This document shows positions 42,218 through 50,394 of a stretch of DNA of 64,000 nucleotides, in pieces (within the stretch, counting starts at the first letter, position 1; the number at the start of each line of letters is the position of its first letter). Location of the stretch: NCBI GenBank assembly GCA_964548225.1, contig CAZJQP010000002.1, forward strand, positions 62,001-126,000, read 5' to 3'. The notes beneath the pieces were generated by a model. The model was not told where the DNA came from and ran no database searches. It saw only the letters and a list, made by a program, of their open reading frames with translations. The DNA comes from CALMEH01 sp964548225 (GTDB taxonomy: Bacteria > Acidobacteriota > Blastocatellia > Pyrinomonadales > Pyrinomonadaceae). The position numbers and the translations under genes were made by a program.

Positions 42218-43147
42218 ATGAACGCAGTAGAAAATATCAAAACAGTTCCGCAAATCAGCGGACTTTCGCCAAAGGTTTGTTTGGCGATTTCAAAATTATT
42301 TTTAGGAAAAGGACCTTTGAAGCGTTTCGGATTTCGCAAAGACGAAATTACGCGCTTTGATTCGATGGAAAACTATGTTGCCGACCGCGTAGAGCAAATT
42401 GAAGAATATCAGGAACTTTTCAAGCCTTTTGCCTCGTTTGAAGGCAAAACCGTTCTGGAACTCGGATGCAATCGCGGCTATTTGCTCAACAGTTTTCTAC
42501 AACACGAAAATTTCACGGCAATCGGTGCGGAAATCAACCCCGAAGCCTTGAAAATCGCCCGCGAAAATTACGGCGATAAAATTAAATTTGTGCAAACGAC
42601 ACCGAACAAAATTCCTCTGCCGGACGAAAGCGTTGACATAATTTATTCGATTGACACATTTGAACATCTGAGCCAACCGAGCGAGATTTTAATGGAATGT
42701 CAGCGCGTTTTGCGTCCCGATGGAATTTTGCTTCTGCATTTCAGCACTTGGCTCACACCTTACGGTTCGCATCTCGAAGACATAATCCCGATGCCGTGGG
42801 CAAATTCCGTGTTTTCGATGGACACGCTTCTGAAAGTCGCCGCGCATCTCTACGATTCGCCCGATTACGATGTTGCTTGTTATTACATTGATGAAAAGAC
42901 AGGCAAGCGCAAACCGAATCCGTTTCTCGACAAAGAAAAATGGGACGAATATCTCAATCACATCACGATTCGACGTTTTCGCGCACTTATCAAAAAACTG
43001 CCTTTTGAAATCCATCATCTCGAAAACATCGGTTTCGGCGGCAAAAAATTCAAAATCGGAAAACATTTGGAAAGACTTTCAAGATTGCCCGTAACCGAAG
43101 AATTTTTCACGAAAGCCACCTTTGCCGTTTTGAAAAAGAAAAATTAA
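42218..43147 (+). CDS. Class I SAM-dependent methyltransferase
   Basis: 309 residues from the ATG at 42218; a TTG five codons earlier is possible but less likely. GKTVLELGCNRGYLLNSFLQ is the SAM-binding motif, AIGAEINPEALKIAREN the acidic strand-2 element and DIIYSIDTFEHL the motif after strand 4. Typical of small-molecule or sugar methyltransferases in glycan loci. It has its own terminator at 43171-43215. Confidence 0.9.
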   Translation: MNAVENIKTVPQISGLSPKVCLAISKLFLGKGPLKRFGFRKDEITRFDSMENYVADRVEQIEEYQELFKPFASFEGKTVLELGCNRGYLLNSFLQHENFTAIGAEINPEALKIARENYGDKIKFVQTTPNKIPLPDESVDIIYSIDTFEHLSQPSEILMECQRVLRPDGILLLHFSTWLTPYGSHLEDIIPMPWANSVFSMDTLLKVAAHLYDSPDYDVACYYIDEKTGKRKPNPFLDKEKWDEYLNHITIRRFRALIKKLPFEIHHLENIGFGGKKFKIGKHLERLSRLPVTEEFFTKATFAVLKKKN

Positions 43148-43166
43148 ATGCGAAATTATTTCGTGG

Positions 43167-43172
43167 TATAAT
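43167..43172 (+). promoter_or_regulatory. TATAAT box before the terminator and flippase gene
   Basis: A perfect TATAAT, with only a weak TTAAAT 17 bases upstream. Transcription from it would start inside the following hairpin, so the box may be fortuitous or part of a promoter-attenuator pair for the flippase gene. Confidence 0.3.
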
Positions 43173-43215
43173 TCAGTTGCCGAGAAAAAACGGTTTTCGG
43201 CAACTGAATTTTTTT
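43171..43215 (+). terminator. Strong intrinsic terminator
   Basis: Perfect 13-bp stem ATTCAGTTGCCGA (43171-43183)/TCGGCAACTGAAT (43197-43209) followed by seven T's to 43215. It lies 23 bases after the methyltransferase stop and immediately before the flippase coding region, so it either isolates the two genes or regulates the flippase. Confidence 0.9.
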
Positions 43216-43236
43216 ACCTTCCTTAAAAAACTAAAC

Positions 43237-44817
43237 TTGCAGGAAATTAATCAAACAACATCATTAAAAGCGCAAAGTGCGTGGCTTTTGTTTGCGAAAA
43301 CAGTTGGCTTCGGGCTGAGTTTTTTGTTGCCGTTGTTGATTGTTCGCGCTTTAACGCAAGAACAAGTCGGCGTTTATCGGCAGGTTTTTCAAGTGATTAT
43401 TAACGCGATGGTGATTTTGCCGCTCGGTTTTTCGATGAGTGCATTTTATTTTCTTTCGCGTGATGAGGAAAAGCGCAAACTCACTGTTTTCAATATTTTA
43501 CTGTTTAATTTCACGATTGGCGGTTTGGCGTGTTTGACGCTTTTTTTGTTTCCGCAACTTCTCGGAAATCTTTTTCACAGCGAAGAAATCGCCGCTTTGT
43601 CGCCAAAAATCGGATTGGTTATTTGGCTTTGGATATTTTCGACTTTTTTAGAAACCGTTGCGATTGCTAATCAAGAAACCCGCCTTGCCACCATTTTTAT
43701 AATTTCGGCGCAATTTACGAAAACCGTTTTTATGGCGGGCGCGGTGATTATTTTTGCGACGGTCGAAGCCTTTATTTACGCGGCAATGTTGCAAGCCGGT
43801 TTGCAAACGATTGTTTTGCTCGTGTATTTGAATTCGCGTTTTCCGCAATTTTGGGGGAAATTTGACCGCAAATTTTTCTTTGAACAAGCGGCTTACGCGC
43901 TTCCGTTTGGGCTTGCCGCTTTGCTTTGGACTTTGCAAACCGATATTCACAATTATTTTGTCGGCTGGCATTTCAGCGCGGCGGAATATGCGATTTACGC
44001 TTACGGATGTTTTCAAATTCCTTTGATTGCAATGCTTGTCGAATCGGTAAATTCGGTTTTGATTGCGCGGATGAGCGAACTTCAATCGCGTGGTGAACGT
44101 GAAGAGATAATTCGTTTAACGGCGCGGGCAATGCAAAAACTCGCGCTCGTCTATTTTCCGCTTTACGTCTTCTTAGCGATTGAAGGCAGAACCTTCGTAA
44201 CGACCCTTTTTACGAAAAATTATCTGGCAAGTGTTCCGATTTTTGAGATAAATTTACTGCTTTTGCCGATGAGCATTTTTATCACCGACGCGATTTTTCG
44301 CGCCTACGAAGATTTGGGCAGAATGTTGTTAATTGTGCGCGGATTTATTCTTACAGGTTTGGTTGCCGGTCTTTATTTCGGGATTCAATATTTTGATTTG
44401 CGTGGAATGATTGCAATTGTGGTGGTCGCAACTTTTATAGATAAAATAATTGCGACGTTTATTGCGTGGCGCAGATTGGGCGTGAAATCTTCAGATATTT
44501 ATTTACTCAAAAGCGTCGGTTTAACAGCGATTGCCAGCGCAGTTGCAGGCGCAATTACATATATTTTTGATATGTTTTTCGATGAAAAAATCGCCGGTTG
44601 GACAGCTAATCTGACACATACTATTTTTCCTTCGGCGAAACAAGGTTTGGTTGATTTCGTGTCAGGAAGTATGATTTTAGCCGTTTCCGCAATGGTTTTT
44701 ATCCCGATTTATTTTATTCTGATGAATCGTTTCGGTTTGCTCGAAGACGGTGAAAAGCGGATTTTTGAGAAAATATTCAGAAAGAAAGACAATGAGGCGA
44801 TGAGATTGAGCAATTGA
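43237..44817 (+). CDS. Polysaccharide flippase (Wzx-like, MATE/MVF superfamily)
   Basis: 526 residues if translation starts at the TTG at 43237; the frame is open from a TTG at 43177, but that codon lies inside the terminator stem. There is no ATG near. About 12-14 membrane helices start with SAWLLFAKTVGFGLSFLLPLLIVRALT, followed by QVGVYRQVFQ, the usual entry of oligosaccharide flippases. It would move lipid-linked EPS units to the periplasm for the Wzy-like protein. Start uncertain, function firm. Confidence 0.88.
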   Translation: MQEINQTTSLKAQSAWLLFAKTVGFGLSFLLPLLIVRALTQEQVGVYRQVFQVIINAMVILPLGFSMSAFYFLSRDEEKRKLTVFNILLFNFTIGGLACLTLFLFPQLLGNLFHSEEIAALSPKIGLVIWLWIFSTFLETVAIANQETRLATIFIISAQFTKTVFMAGAVIIFATVEAFIYAAMLQAGLQTIVLLVYLNSRFPQFWGKFDRKFFFEQAAYALPFGLAALLWTLQTDIHNYFVGWHFSAAEYAIYAYGCFQIPLIAMLVESVNSVLIARMSELQSRGEREEIIRLTARAMQKLALVYFPLYVFLAIEGRTFVTTLFTKNYLASVPIFEINLLLLPMSIFITDAIFRAYEDLGRMLLIVRGFILTGLVAGLYFGIQYFDLRGMIAIVVVATFIDKIIATFIAWRRLGVKSSDIYLLKSVGLTAIASAVAGAITYIFDMFFDEKIAGWTANLTHTIFPSAKQGLVDFVSGSMILAVSAMVFIPIYFILMNRFGLLEDGEKRIFEKIFRKKDNEAMRLSN

Positions 44818-44856
44818 GCAATTTTTGCTTCGTCTTGCCATCTCATCGTCTTTTTT
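44798..44856. terminator. Terminator between convergent genes
   Basis: CGATGAGAT (44798-44806) pairs with ATCTCATCG (44840-44848), then a TCTTTTTT run. The left arm lies in the last codons of the flippase gene, and the gene on the other strand ends at 44856. The loop contains the 8-base near-repeat GAGCAATT. Confidence 0.65.
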
Positions 44857-46301
44857 CACAGTCTTTCCAACTGTAAAAGATGAATTGCTTGTTCGCCGTA
44901 TTCGACAACGGTGCGGCTGTATTTTTTGTCAATGGCGGAACGTAAAAATCTTGACAAAAAAAACATTGGGTTCGTCATTTGACGATTTTTTTCGGTTCTT
45001 GAAAAATTAAAGACATCACGGCTGAAATTGCGAAAATATCCTGTATCCGAAACAAGCGGCGCGGTTTTTTCTTCAAACGGAATATGTGCAAATTCGGGAA
45101 ATGCAAAACGGATTGTTTCGGTATGAAACTCGTGGTCGAGAAACAATTCGGCGGGTAAAGCCGAAAGAAACTCGAAAACTTCGGTTTCCAGATAAGGCAT
45201 CACAACCTGCGCTTCATCGCCCGAAAGCGCAAACGGAACGGGCGCAATACAACGGCGCGTGCGGCTGTAAAAATAAAATGCGCTAACGGCGTTCGGATGA
45301 TTTTTATATTTTGTAAGTTCTTCAATAAGATGATTTACGGCACGTTCGCGGTTGTAAATCGCATATAAATTTTTCGTCAAAAGTTTCGGAATATAGCCTT
45401 CGGCTTCAAGAATATCGTCAGCCAAAGCGTGAAAATTCTCTTCATTGAAAAGTTTTAGACGCTTTTCGGTCAGAAAATGTCCGGCGGAAAGCACGTCGCC
45501 CGCAATTCCGTCATAGATCGCGCAGGGATTTTCTGTAATATAATCAGCCAAAGCCAAAAACCAAGCGTGTTCATAAACCGAAAATCCAAATTTTTTGTTT
45601 TTGAACATTTCGGCTTCGACACGCGGACGTTTTTGTTCGAGCAAGATATGTTTGATTTTTGTCGCTTCGCAAACTTTCGCCGCAATTCGCGCATCTTCAT
45701 TTGCACGCGGCGGCGGATGCAAAATTGTTGCACAGGCAAGCGGTTTCAGATTTGCTTTGCACAGCGCAAGGGTAATATGCCGCGAATCGCGCCCGCCGCT
45801 CAGAGGCACGATAAATTTTTTATCCGGCGGCACGGTTTTTTCGATTGCCTTTTGAAAAAGTTCGGCGTAAGTTTCAATGGCTTCTTGGCGCGAAATGCGT
45901 AACGGCTTTGGAGCGAGAATTTCTTTAGATTCTGTTTTTAATACGCCTTTTTCCCAAGTCAAAACACTTGCGGGTGCAAGTGCGCGAATGTTTTTGAAAA
46001 TCGTGTCTTCGCCAATGAGCCAGCCAAGCCGCAAAAAAAGTGCGAGTGCATCTTCGTCAAATTCGATTTTTCCGGCAATTTCCAGCAGTTTTTCGATTGA
46101 AGAAGAAACGGCAAATTCGTTCTCGCCGCAAAAATAATATACCGGAAAATACCCGTGTCGGTCGTTTGTTAAAGTTAAGGTTTCACCATTCCAAGTCCAT
46201 TCGGCAAAGACGTTGCACGATTTATTACCGAGTGAAATGTGGAAGTCTCCGAATGTTTCAGTTTTGGACTCGGAAAATTTGGCGCGAAAAAATTTTTCCA
46301 T
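44856..46301 (-). CDS. Asparagine-synthase-like protein without a glutaminase cysteine
   Basis: 481 residues. The synthetase half has the PP-loop PLSGGRDSRH (about 195-204), followed by NEDARIAAKVCEATKIKH and a YDGIAGD element. The N-terminal part keeps the Ntn-hydrolase fold traces (NDRHGYFPVYYF, EFAVSSSIEKLLE) but begins MEKFF and lacks the Cys2 that glutamine-using members need. It may use ammonia, work with another subunit, or adenylate a different acid such as a uronate or amino sugar of the EPS. Divergent from the full asparagine synthase gene, with about 220 bases between them. Confidence 0.85.
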   Translation of the reverse strand: MEKFFRAKFSESKTETFGDFHISLGNKSCNVFAEWTWNGETLTLTNDRHGYFPVYYFCGENEFAVSSSIEKLLEIAGKIEFDEDALALFLRLGWLIGEDTIFKNIRALAPASVLTWEKGVLKTESKEILAPKPLRISRQEAIETYAELFQKAIEKTVPPDKKFIVPLSGGRDSRHITLALCKANLKPLACATILHPPPRANEDARIAAKVCEATKIKHILLEQKRPRVEAEMFKNKKFGFSVYEHAWFLALADYITENPCAIYDGIAGDVLSAGHFLTEKRLKLFNEENFHALADDILEAEGYIPKLLTKNLYAIYNRERAVNHLIEELTKYKNHPNAVSAFYFYSRTRRCIAPVPFALSGDEAQVVMPYLETEVFEFLSALPAELFLDHEFHTETIRFAFPEFAHIPFEEKTAPLVSDTGYFRNFSRDVFNFSRTEKNRQMTNPMFFLSRFLRSAIDKKYSRTVVEYGEQAIHLLQLERL

Positions 46302-46449
46302 AATCTAAGGACAAAGACGCTTTTAATTTTACACCATTTTGTCAAAAATACAGTCGCGTTGAAAGCGATAAAAATACTTGTAAATAAAGCAGATAAGTAG
46401 TAAATTAAATAAAGACTTGCGCTTTCCATCCCGCAATCGAACAAAACCT

Positions 46450-46478
46450 TTGTAAAAACTTTTCCAATTACTCATAAT
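46450..46478 (+). promoter_or_regulatory. Sigma-70-type promoter of the asnB-like gene
   Basis: TTGTAA (46450-46455), 17 bases, CATAAT (46473-46478), 47 bases before the ATG. The rest of the divergent gap (46302-46449) is AT-rich and should contain the promoter of the minus-strand gene. Confidence 0.55.
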
Positions 46479-46525
46479 TCTAAAAAGTCGGCAGTAAAAA
46501 TCTCAGCCGGAACATCAAAAAAACA

Positions 46526-48406
46526 ATGTGCGGAATCGCCGGATTTATTTCAAAAGAAAAAGATTTGCCTGTGCGCGAGCGTGAAATTTTGCTCGACAAA
46601 ATGTGCAAAATCATTACGCACCGCGGACCTGATGAGCAAGGTCTCGCGGTTGAAGGTCGCGCCGCGCTCGGAATGAGGCGGCTTTCGATTATTGATTTGA
46701 AAGGCGGACAACAACCGATTTATACCGAAGATGAAAGCGCATTTATTGTGTTTAACGGTGAAATTTATAACTATCAAGAACTGAAAGAAGAACTCGAATC
46801 TCGCGGACATCGCTTTAAAACCAATTCCGATACAGAAACGATTTTGCTGGCTTACAGAGAATTTGGCGTGGAATGTGTGCAATATTTACGCGGAATGTTT
46901 GCGTTTGCAATTTGGGACAAACACGATGAAAGTCTTTTTGTTGCAAGAGATAGAGTTGGCAAAAAACCGCTTTTTTACAGTTTGACCGAAAAAGGAAATT
47001 TCGTTTTCGGCTCGGAACTGAAAGTTTTGCAAACGCACGGCGAAATTTCCGGCGAAATGGATTTTTCCGCGCTTGATGCGTATTTGACGTTCGGTTATGT
47101 GCCGGAAGAATTTTGCATTTTCAAAAATGTCCAAAAACTTGCGCCCGGACATTTTTTGTTTTTCCAAGACGGCAAAATTACGACGCGCAAATATTGGGAT
47201 TTTCGATATGAAAAGCCGGTCGAGATAAAAACCGAAGACGAATACGCCGAAACTTTACGCGAACTTATCAAAGAATCGGTCAAAATTCGTCTGATTTCGG
47301 AAGTTCCGCTCGGCGCATTTTTGTCAGGCGGCGTTGATTCTTCGTGCGTTGTCGGAATGATGTCCGAAATTTCCGAAACGCCTGTGAAGACGTTTTCAAT
47401 TGGCTTTAATGAAGACAGTTTTGACGAATTGAAGTATGCGCGAATTGCCGCGAAACACTTCAAAACCGAACATCACGAATTTATCGTAACGCCGGATTTG
47501 GTCGAAACGGTTGATGAACTTGTTTGGCATTTTGACGAACCTTTTGCCGATCCTTCCGCGCTTCCGACGTTTATGGTTTCAAAAATGGCGCGAGATTTTG
47601 TAACCGTAGTTTTGTCGGGCGACGGCGGCGATGAATTGTTTGCAGGTTATACGCGATACGTTACCGATAAAAAACGAAGCGGTTTAGAAAAATTGCCGTC
47701 GGCATTTCGTGAAAATCTGCTAAAACCTTTGAGCAAAGCACTTCCGCATTCTGCGAAAGGCAAAAATTATCTTTACAATGTTTCGCTCGAAGCGATTGAA
47801 CGCTATATTGACAGCGTTTCGTATCTCGGAAATTTGAAGCGAAAATCACTTTATTCGCGCGAATTTTTTAATAATTTGAACGGCGATTTCGGCAAAGCGG
47901 AAAATCTTTTCGGACAAATTGCGCGAAAGGTTTCGACCGAAAATCCGATTGACAATTTGCTTTATCTCGACAGCAAGACTTATCTCGTGAGCGATATTTT
48001 GACAAAAGTTGACCGGATGAGTATGGCAACTTCGCTCGAAGCGCGTGTGCCGCTTCTTGACCATAAATTGATTGAATTCGTTACAAACATTCCGACCGAA
48101 TTGAAGCTCAAAGGGCTTGAAACAAAGTATATTTTCCGCAAAGCCATTGGCGAAATTGTGCCGAAAGAGATTTTAAATCGCCCGAAACAAGGCTTCGGCG
48201 TGCCGCTAAATGAATGGATAAATTTGCAGTTAAAAGACAAAATTCACGAAACTTTGAGTGAACGAAAAACGCTTGAACGTGGATTTTTTGACGCGAAATA
48301 CATCAAAGTTTTATTGGACGAACACGCTCGAAAACGCCGCGACCATTCTTATTCGCTCTGGATTTTGTATATTTTGGAACTTTGGCAAAGGAGGATTGGT
48401 TTCTAG
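46526..48406 (+). CDS. Asparagine synthase (glutamine-hydrolysing) family amidotransferase
   Basis: 626 residues, complete class B enzyme. Cys2 (MCGIAGF) is the glutaminase nucleophile, HRGPDEQG and FNGEIYNYQEL bind glutamine, and FLSGGVDSS is the ATP PP-loop. VLSGDGGDELFAGYTRY and VDRMSMATSLEARVPLLDH are also typical. Members in EPS loci amidate sugar acids or an unknown acceptor and do not make free asparagine. The stop codon is at the left edge of an inverted repeat. Confidence 0.93.
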   Translation: MCGIAGFISKEKDLPVREREILLDKMCKIITHRGPDEQGLAVEGRAALGMRRLSIIDLKGGQQPIYTEDESAFIVFNGEIYNYQELKEELESRGHRFKTNSDTETILLAYREFGVECVQYLRGMFAFAIWDKHDESLFVARDRVGKKPLFYSLTEKGNFVFGSELKVLQTHGEISGEMDFSALDAYLTFGYVPEEFCIFKNVQKLAPGHFLFFQDGKITTRKYWDFRYEKPVEIKTEDEYAETLRELIKESVKIRLISEVPLGAFLSGGVDSSCVVGMMSEISETPVKTFSIGFNEDSFDELKYARIAAKHFKTEHHEFIVTPDLVETVDELVWHFDEPFADPSALPTFMVSKMARDFVTVVLSGDGGDELFAGYTRYVTDKKRSGLEKLPSAFRENLLKPLSKALPHSAKGKNYLYNVSLEAIERYIDSVSYLGNLKRKSLYSREFFNNLNGDFGKAENLFGQIARKVSTENPIDNLLYLDSKTYLVSDILTKVDRMSMATSLEARVPLLDHKLIEFVTNIPTELKLKGLETKYIFRKAIGEIVPKEILNRPKQGFGVPLNEWINLQLKDKIHETLSERKTLERGFFDAKYIKVLLDEHARKRRDHSYSLWILYILELWQRRIGF

Positions 48407-48465
48407 TTTTCGGTTTCCGGTTTCCGGTTTTTCAACGAGAAACTAGAAACCGGAAACCAGAAACC
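48399..48465. repeat. Inverted repeat made of GGTTTCC heptamers
   Basis: Arms 48399-48425 and 48439-48465 are reverse complements with four mismatches, and the left arm is a 7-base tandem (GGTTTCC). It covers the stop codon of the amidotransferase gene and ends three bases before the next ATG. Related in sequence to the element at 57248-57317. Confidence 0.8.
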
Positions 48466-48468
48466 CAA

Positions 48469-49152
48469 ATGAGCAATTATCAAGAATATACGCAAACGGC
48501 AATCGAAAAATTCGCGCAGAAAGATGCGGCGAAGCGATATTTGTTGGTTGATGCGGTGAAAAACCCGAAGATGGTTTTGGATGTCGGTTGCGGCGCGGGG
48601 CAAGAGATTTTGCCGTTTCTTGAAAAAACCGATGCTTTTTGCGTCGGCATTGATTTTGCGGATGAACTCGGAAAGGTTACAAAAGAAGTTTTTCGCGGAA
48701 AAAATTACGAAAATCGCTTTGCCTTTGTGCGTTCAAAAGGCGAAGAAATTCCTTTCGCCGATGAAAGTTTCGATGTCGTTTTGTGCCGCGTTGCGCTTCC
48801 TTATATGAATAATCGTCAGGCGTTTGCGGAAATTTCGCGGATTTTGCGCGTGAATGGAACTTTTTTATTGAAAACGCACGCGCCGGCGTTTTATTTCGGA
48901 ATGATTCGGGAAAGAATCGGCACATTTAGCGCAAAACAGCTTGCGTATCCGATGATTTGTCTGGCAGGCGGAATCGTTCATTCGTTGAGCGGAAAGCAAT
49001 TCCAAAAAGGCTTTTGGAAAGGCAAGGAAATCTATCAAACTAAAAGGTTTATCGAAAAAGAATGTGCGCGAAACGGATTGAAAATCGAAGGTTTTTTAGC
49101 AGACAACAATCGTGCAACGCCTTCGTTTGTAATTATTAAAAATGATCTTTGA
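48469..49152 (+). CDS. Class I SAM-dependent methyltransferase
   Basis: 227 residues from the ATG at 48469; an earlier in-frame ATG at 48382 would code the inverted repeat and overlap the previous gene. MVLDVGCGAGQEILPFLEK is the SAM loop, CVGIDFADELGKV follows, and FDVVLCRVALPYMNN is the strand-4 motif. Typical Methyltransf_11 protein, perhaps acting on a sugar or polyprenyl intermediate. The last three codons and the stop are in the left arm of another inverted repeat. Confidence 0.88.
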   Translation: MSNYQEYTQTAIEKFAQKDAAKRYLLVDAVKNPKMVLDVGCGAGQEILPFLEKTDAFCVGIDFADELGKVTKEVFRGKNYENRFAFVRSKGEEIPFADESFDVVLCRVALPYMNNRQAFAEISRILRVNGTFLLKTHAPAFYFGMIRERIGTFSAKQLAYPMICLAGGIVHSLSGKQFQKGFWKGKEIYQTKRFIEKECARNGLKIEGFLADNNRATPSFVIIKNDL

Positions 49153-49210
49153 TCTTTGATCTTTGGTTAAATCTCAAAGGTCAAAAATCAAAAATCAAAG
49201 ATCGAAAATC
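49144..49210. repeat. Inverted repeat, CAAAGATC heptamer family (copy 2)
   Basis: Left arm is GATCTTT three times (49144-49164) plus G. The paired right arm is 49182-49203, with two mismatches, and the 7-base step goes on to 49210. It contains the stop of the methyltransferase gene and ends two bases before the next ATG. Same family as 39309-39361. Confidence 0.88.
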
Positions 49211-49212
49211 AA

Positions 49213-50394
49213 ATGAGTTACTTAACAAAATTAAAATGGAATCTACCTTGGCTCGTGCGTTATCCGTTCGTGCGCGTGAAGACGTTTTTGGAAATGAATG
49301 CGTTTGAGAAAAGACACGTTATTTTCACGATTGCAGACCATTTTGAACCAAGTTGGAGTCGAAACGGTTTGCTTGATTTAGATTCGCAACGGCGACGGTT
49401 GGACGAATATCACAAGCTCGCACGAAAAACGGGCGAAGCTGTGCGCGACGCAGATGGAACAAAGTTTCGGCACACGAATTTTTATCCTGCCGAACAATAT
49501 GACAAGGCGATTTTGGACAAAATGGCGGAAATGCAAGCGGAAGGTTTGGGCGAAACGGAAATTCATTTGCATCACGGCGTTGAAAAGCCTGACACAGCGG
49601 AAAATTTGCGAAAATCTTTAGTCGAATTTCGTGATATTTTGGCGGAAGAGCATAAACTTTTGTCGCGTTTCGATGGCGACGAACAACCGAAATATGCGTT
49701 TGTTCACGGCAATCTTGCGCTCGGAAATTCTTGTAGCGGACGGTTTTGCGGCGTTGATGAAGAAATGCAAATCTTGCAGGAAACAGGCTGTTATGCCGAT
49801 ATGACTTTGCCGTCTGCGCCGGACGAATCACAGGTCGAAATGATCAATCAAATTTACGAATGCGGGTTGCCTTTGGACGAAAAAATTCCGCATCGAAAAG
49901 GGGCTTCGGTGAAAGTTTTTGGAAAAAAGCCGCAATTACCACTTATATTTACAGGACCACTGGTATTTAATTGGACGCGGCAAATAAAAGGTTTGCCCGT
50001 TCCGCGCCTTGAAGACGGCGCACTTGTCCATAATCAGCCGATGGATTTGGCGAGATTTCGGCGTTGGACTTCGGCGAATGTAACGGTTAAAGGCAAAAGC
50101 GATTGGGTTTTTGTCAAACTTTATTGCCACGGCTTTTTCGATCACGATCAAGCGGCTTCGATTGGTGAAGATGCGGCGAGATTTTTTAGCGAAATTATCG
50201 AAAACGGCGAAAAAACGGGCAAATATAAAGTTCATTTCGCTTCGGCGCGTGAAGCGTTCAATATGGTTTTGGCAGGAATTGACGGCAAAAGCGGGAATCC
50301 GAACGAGTTTCGCAATTATAAATTGAAAACAATTATGGGTGAAACGGAAAAAAAGATTGACGAACAGCGAGAAAAATTTGCAATATGTCAGTAG
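49213..50394 (+). CDS. Polysaccharide deacetylase-like protein
   Basis: 393 residues. VIFTIADHFEPSW near the start (about 36-48) holds the acidic/His pair of a TIM-barrel deacetylase, and ETEIHLHHGVE (about 115-125) a second His cluster. Later FVHGNLALGNS and VFVKLYCHGFFDHDQ supply further candidate ligands. The pattern is that of polysaccharide-deacetylase-related proteins seen in EPS loci. No signal peptide, so a cytoplasmic role is likely. It overlaps the next gene, a heparinase-like lyase, by ten bases, which suggests joint action on one glycan. Confidence 0.7.
   Translation: MSYLTKLKWNLPWLVRYPFVRVKTFLEMNAFEKRHVIFTIADHFEPSWSRNGLLDLDSQRRRLDEYHKLARKTGEAVRDADGTKFRHTNFYPAEQYDKAILDKMAEMQAEGLGETEIHLHHGVEKPDTAENLRKSLVEFRDILAEEHKLLSRFDGDEQPKYAFVHGNLALGNSCSGRFCGVDEEMQILQETGCYADMTLPSAPDESQVEMINQIYECGLPLDEKIPHRKGASVKVFGKKPQLPLIFTGPLVFNWTRQIKGLPVPRLEDGALVHNQPMDLARFRRWTSANVTVKGKSDWVFVKLYCHGFFDHDQAASIGEDAARFFSEIIENGEKTGKYKVHFASAREAFNMVLAGIDGKSGNPNEFRNYKLKTIMGETEKKIDEQREKFAICQ

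Noticed and set aside
48382..48468. Earlier start for the methyltransferase at 48469
   Set aside because: It overlaps the asparagine-synthase-like gene and translates the GGTTTCC repeat.
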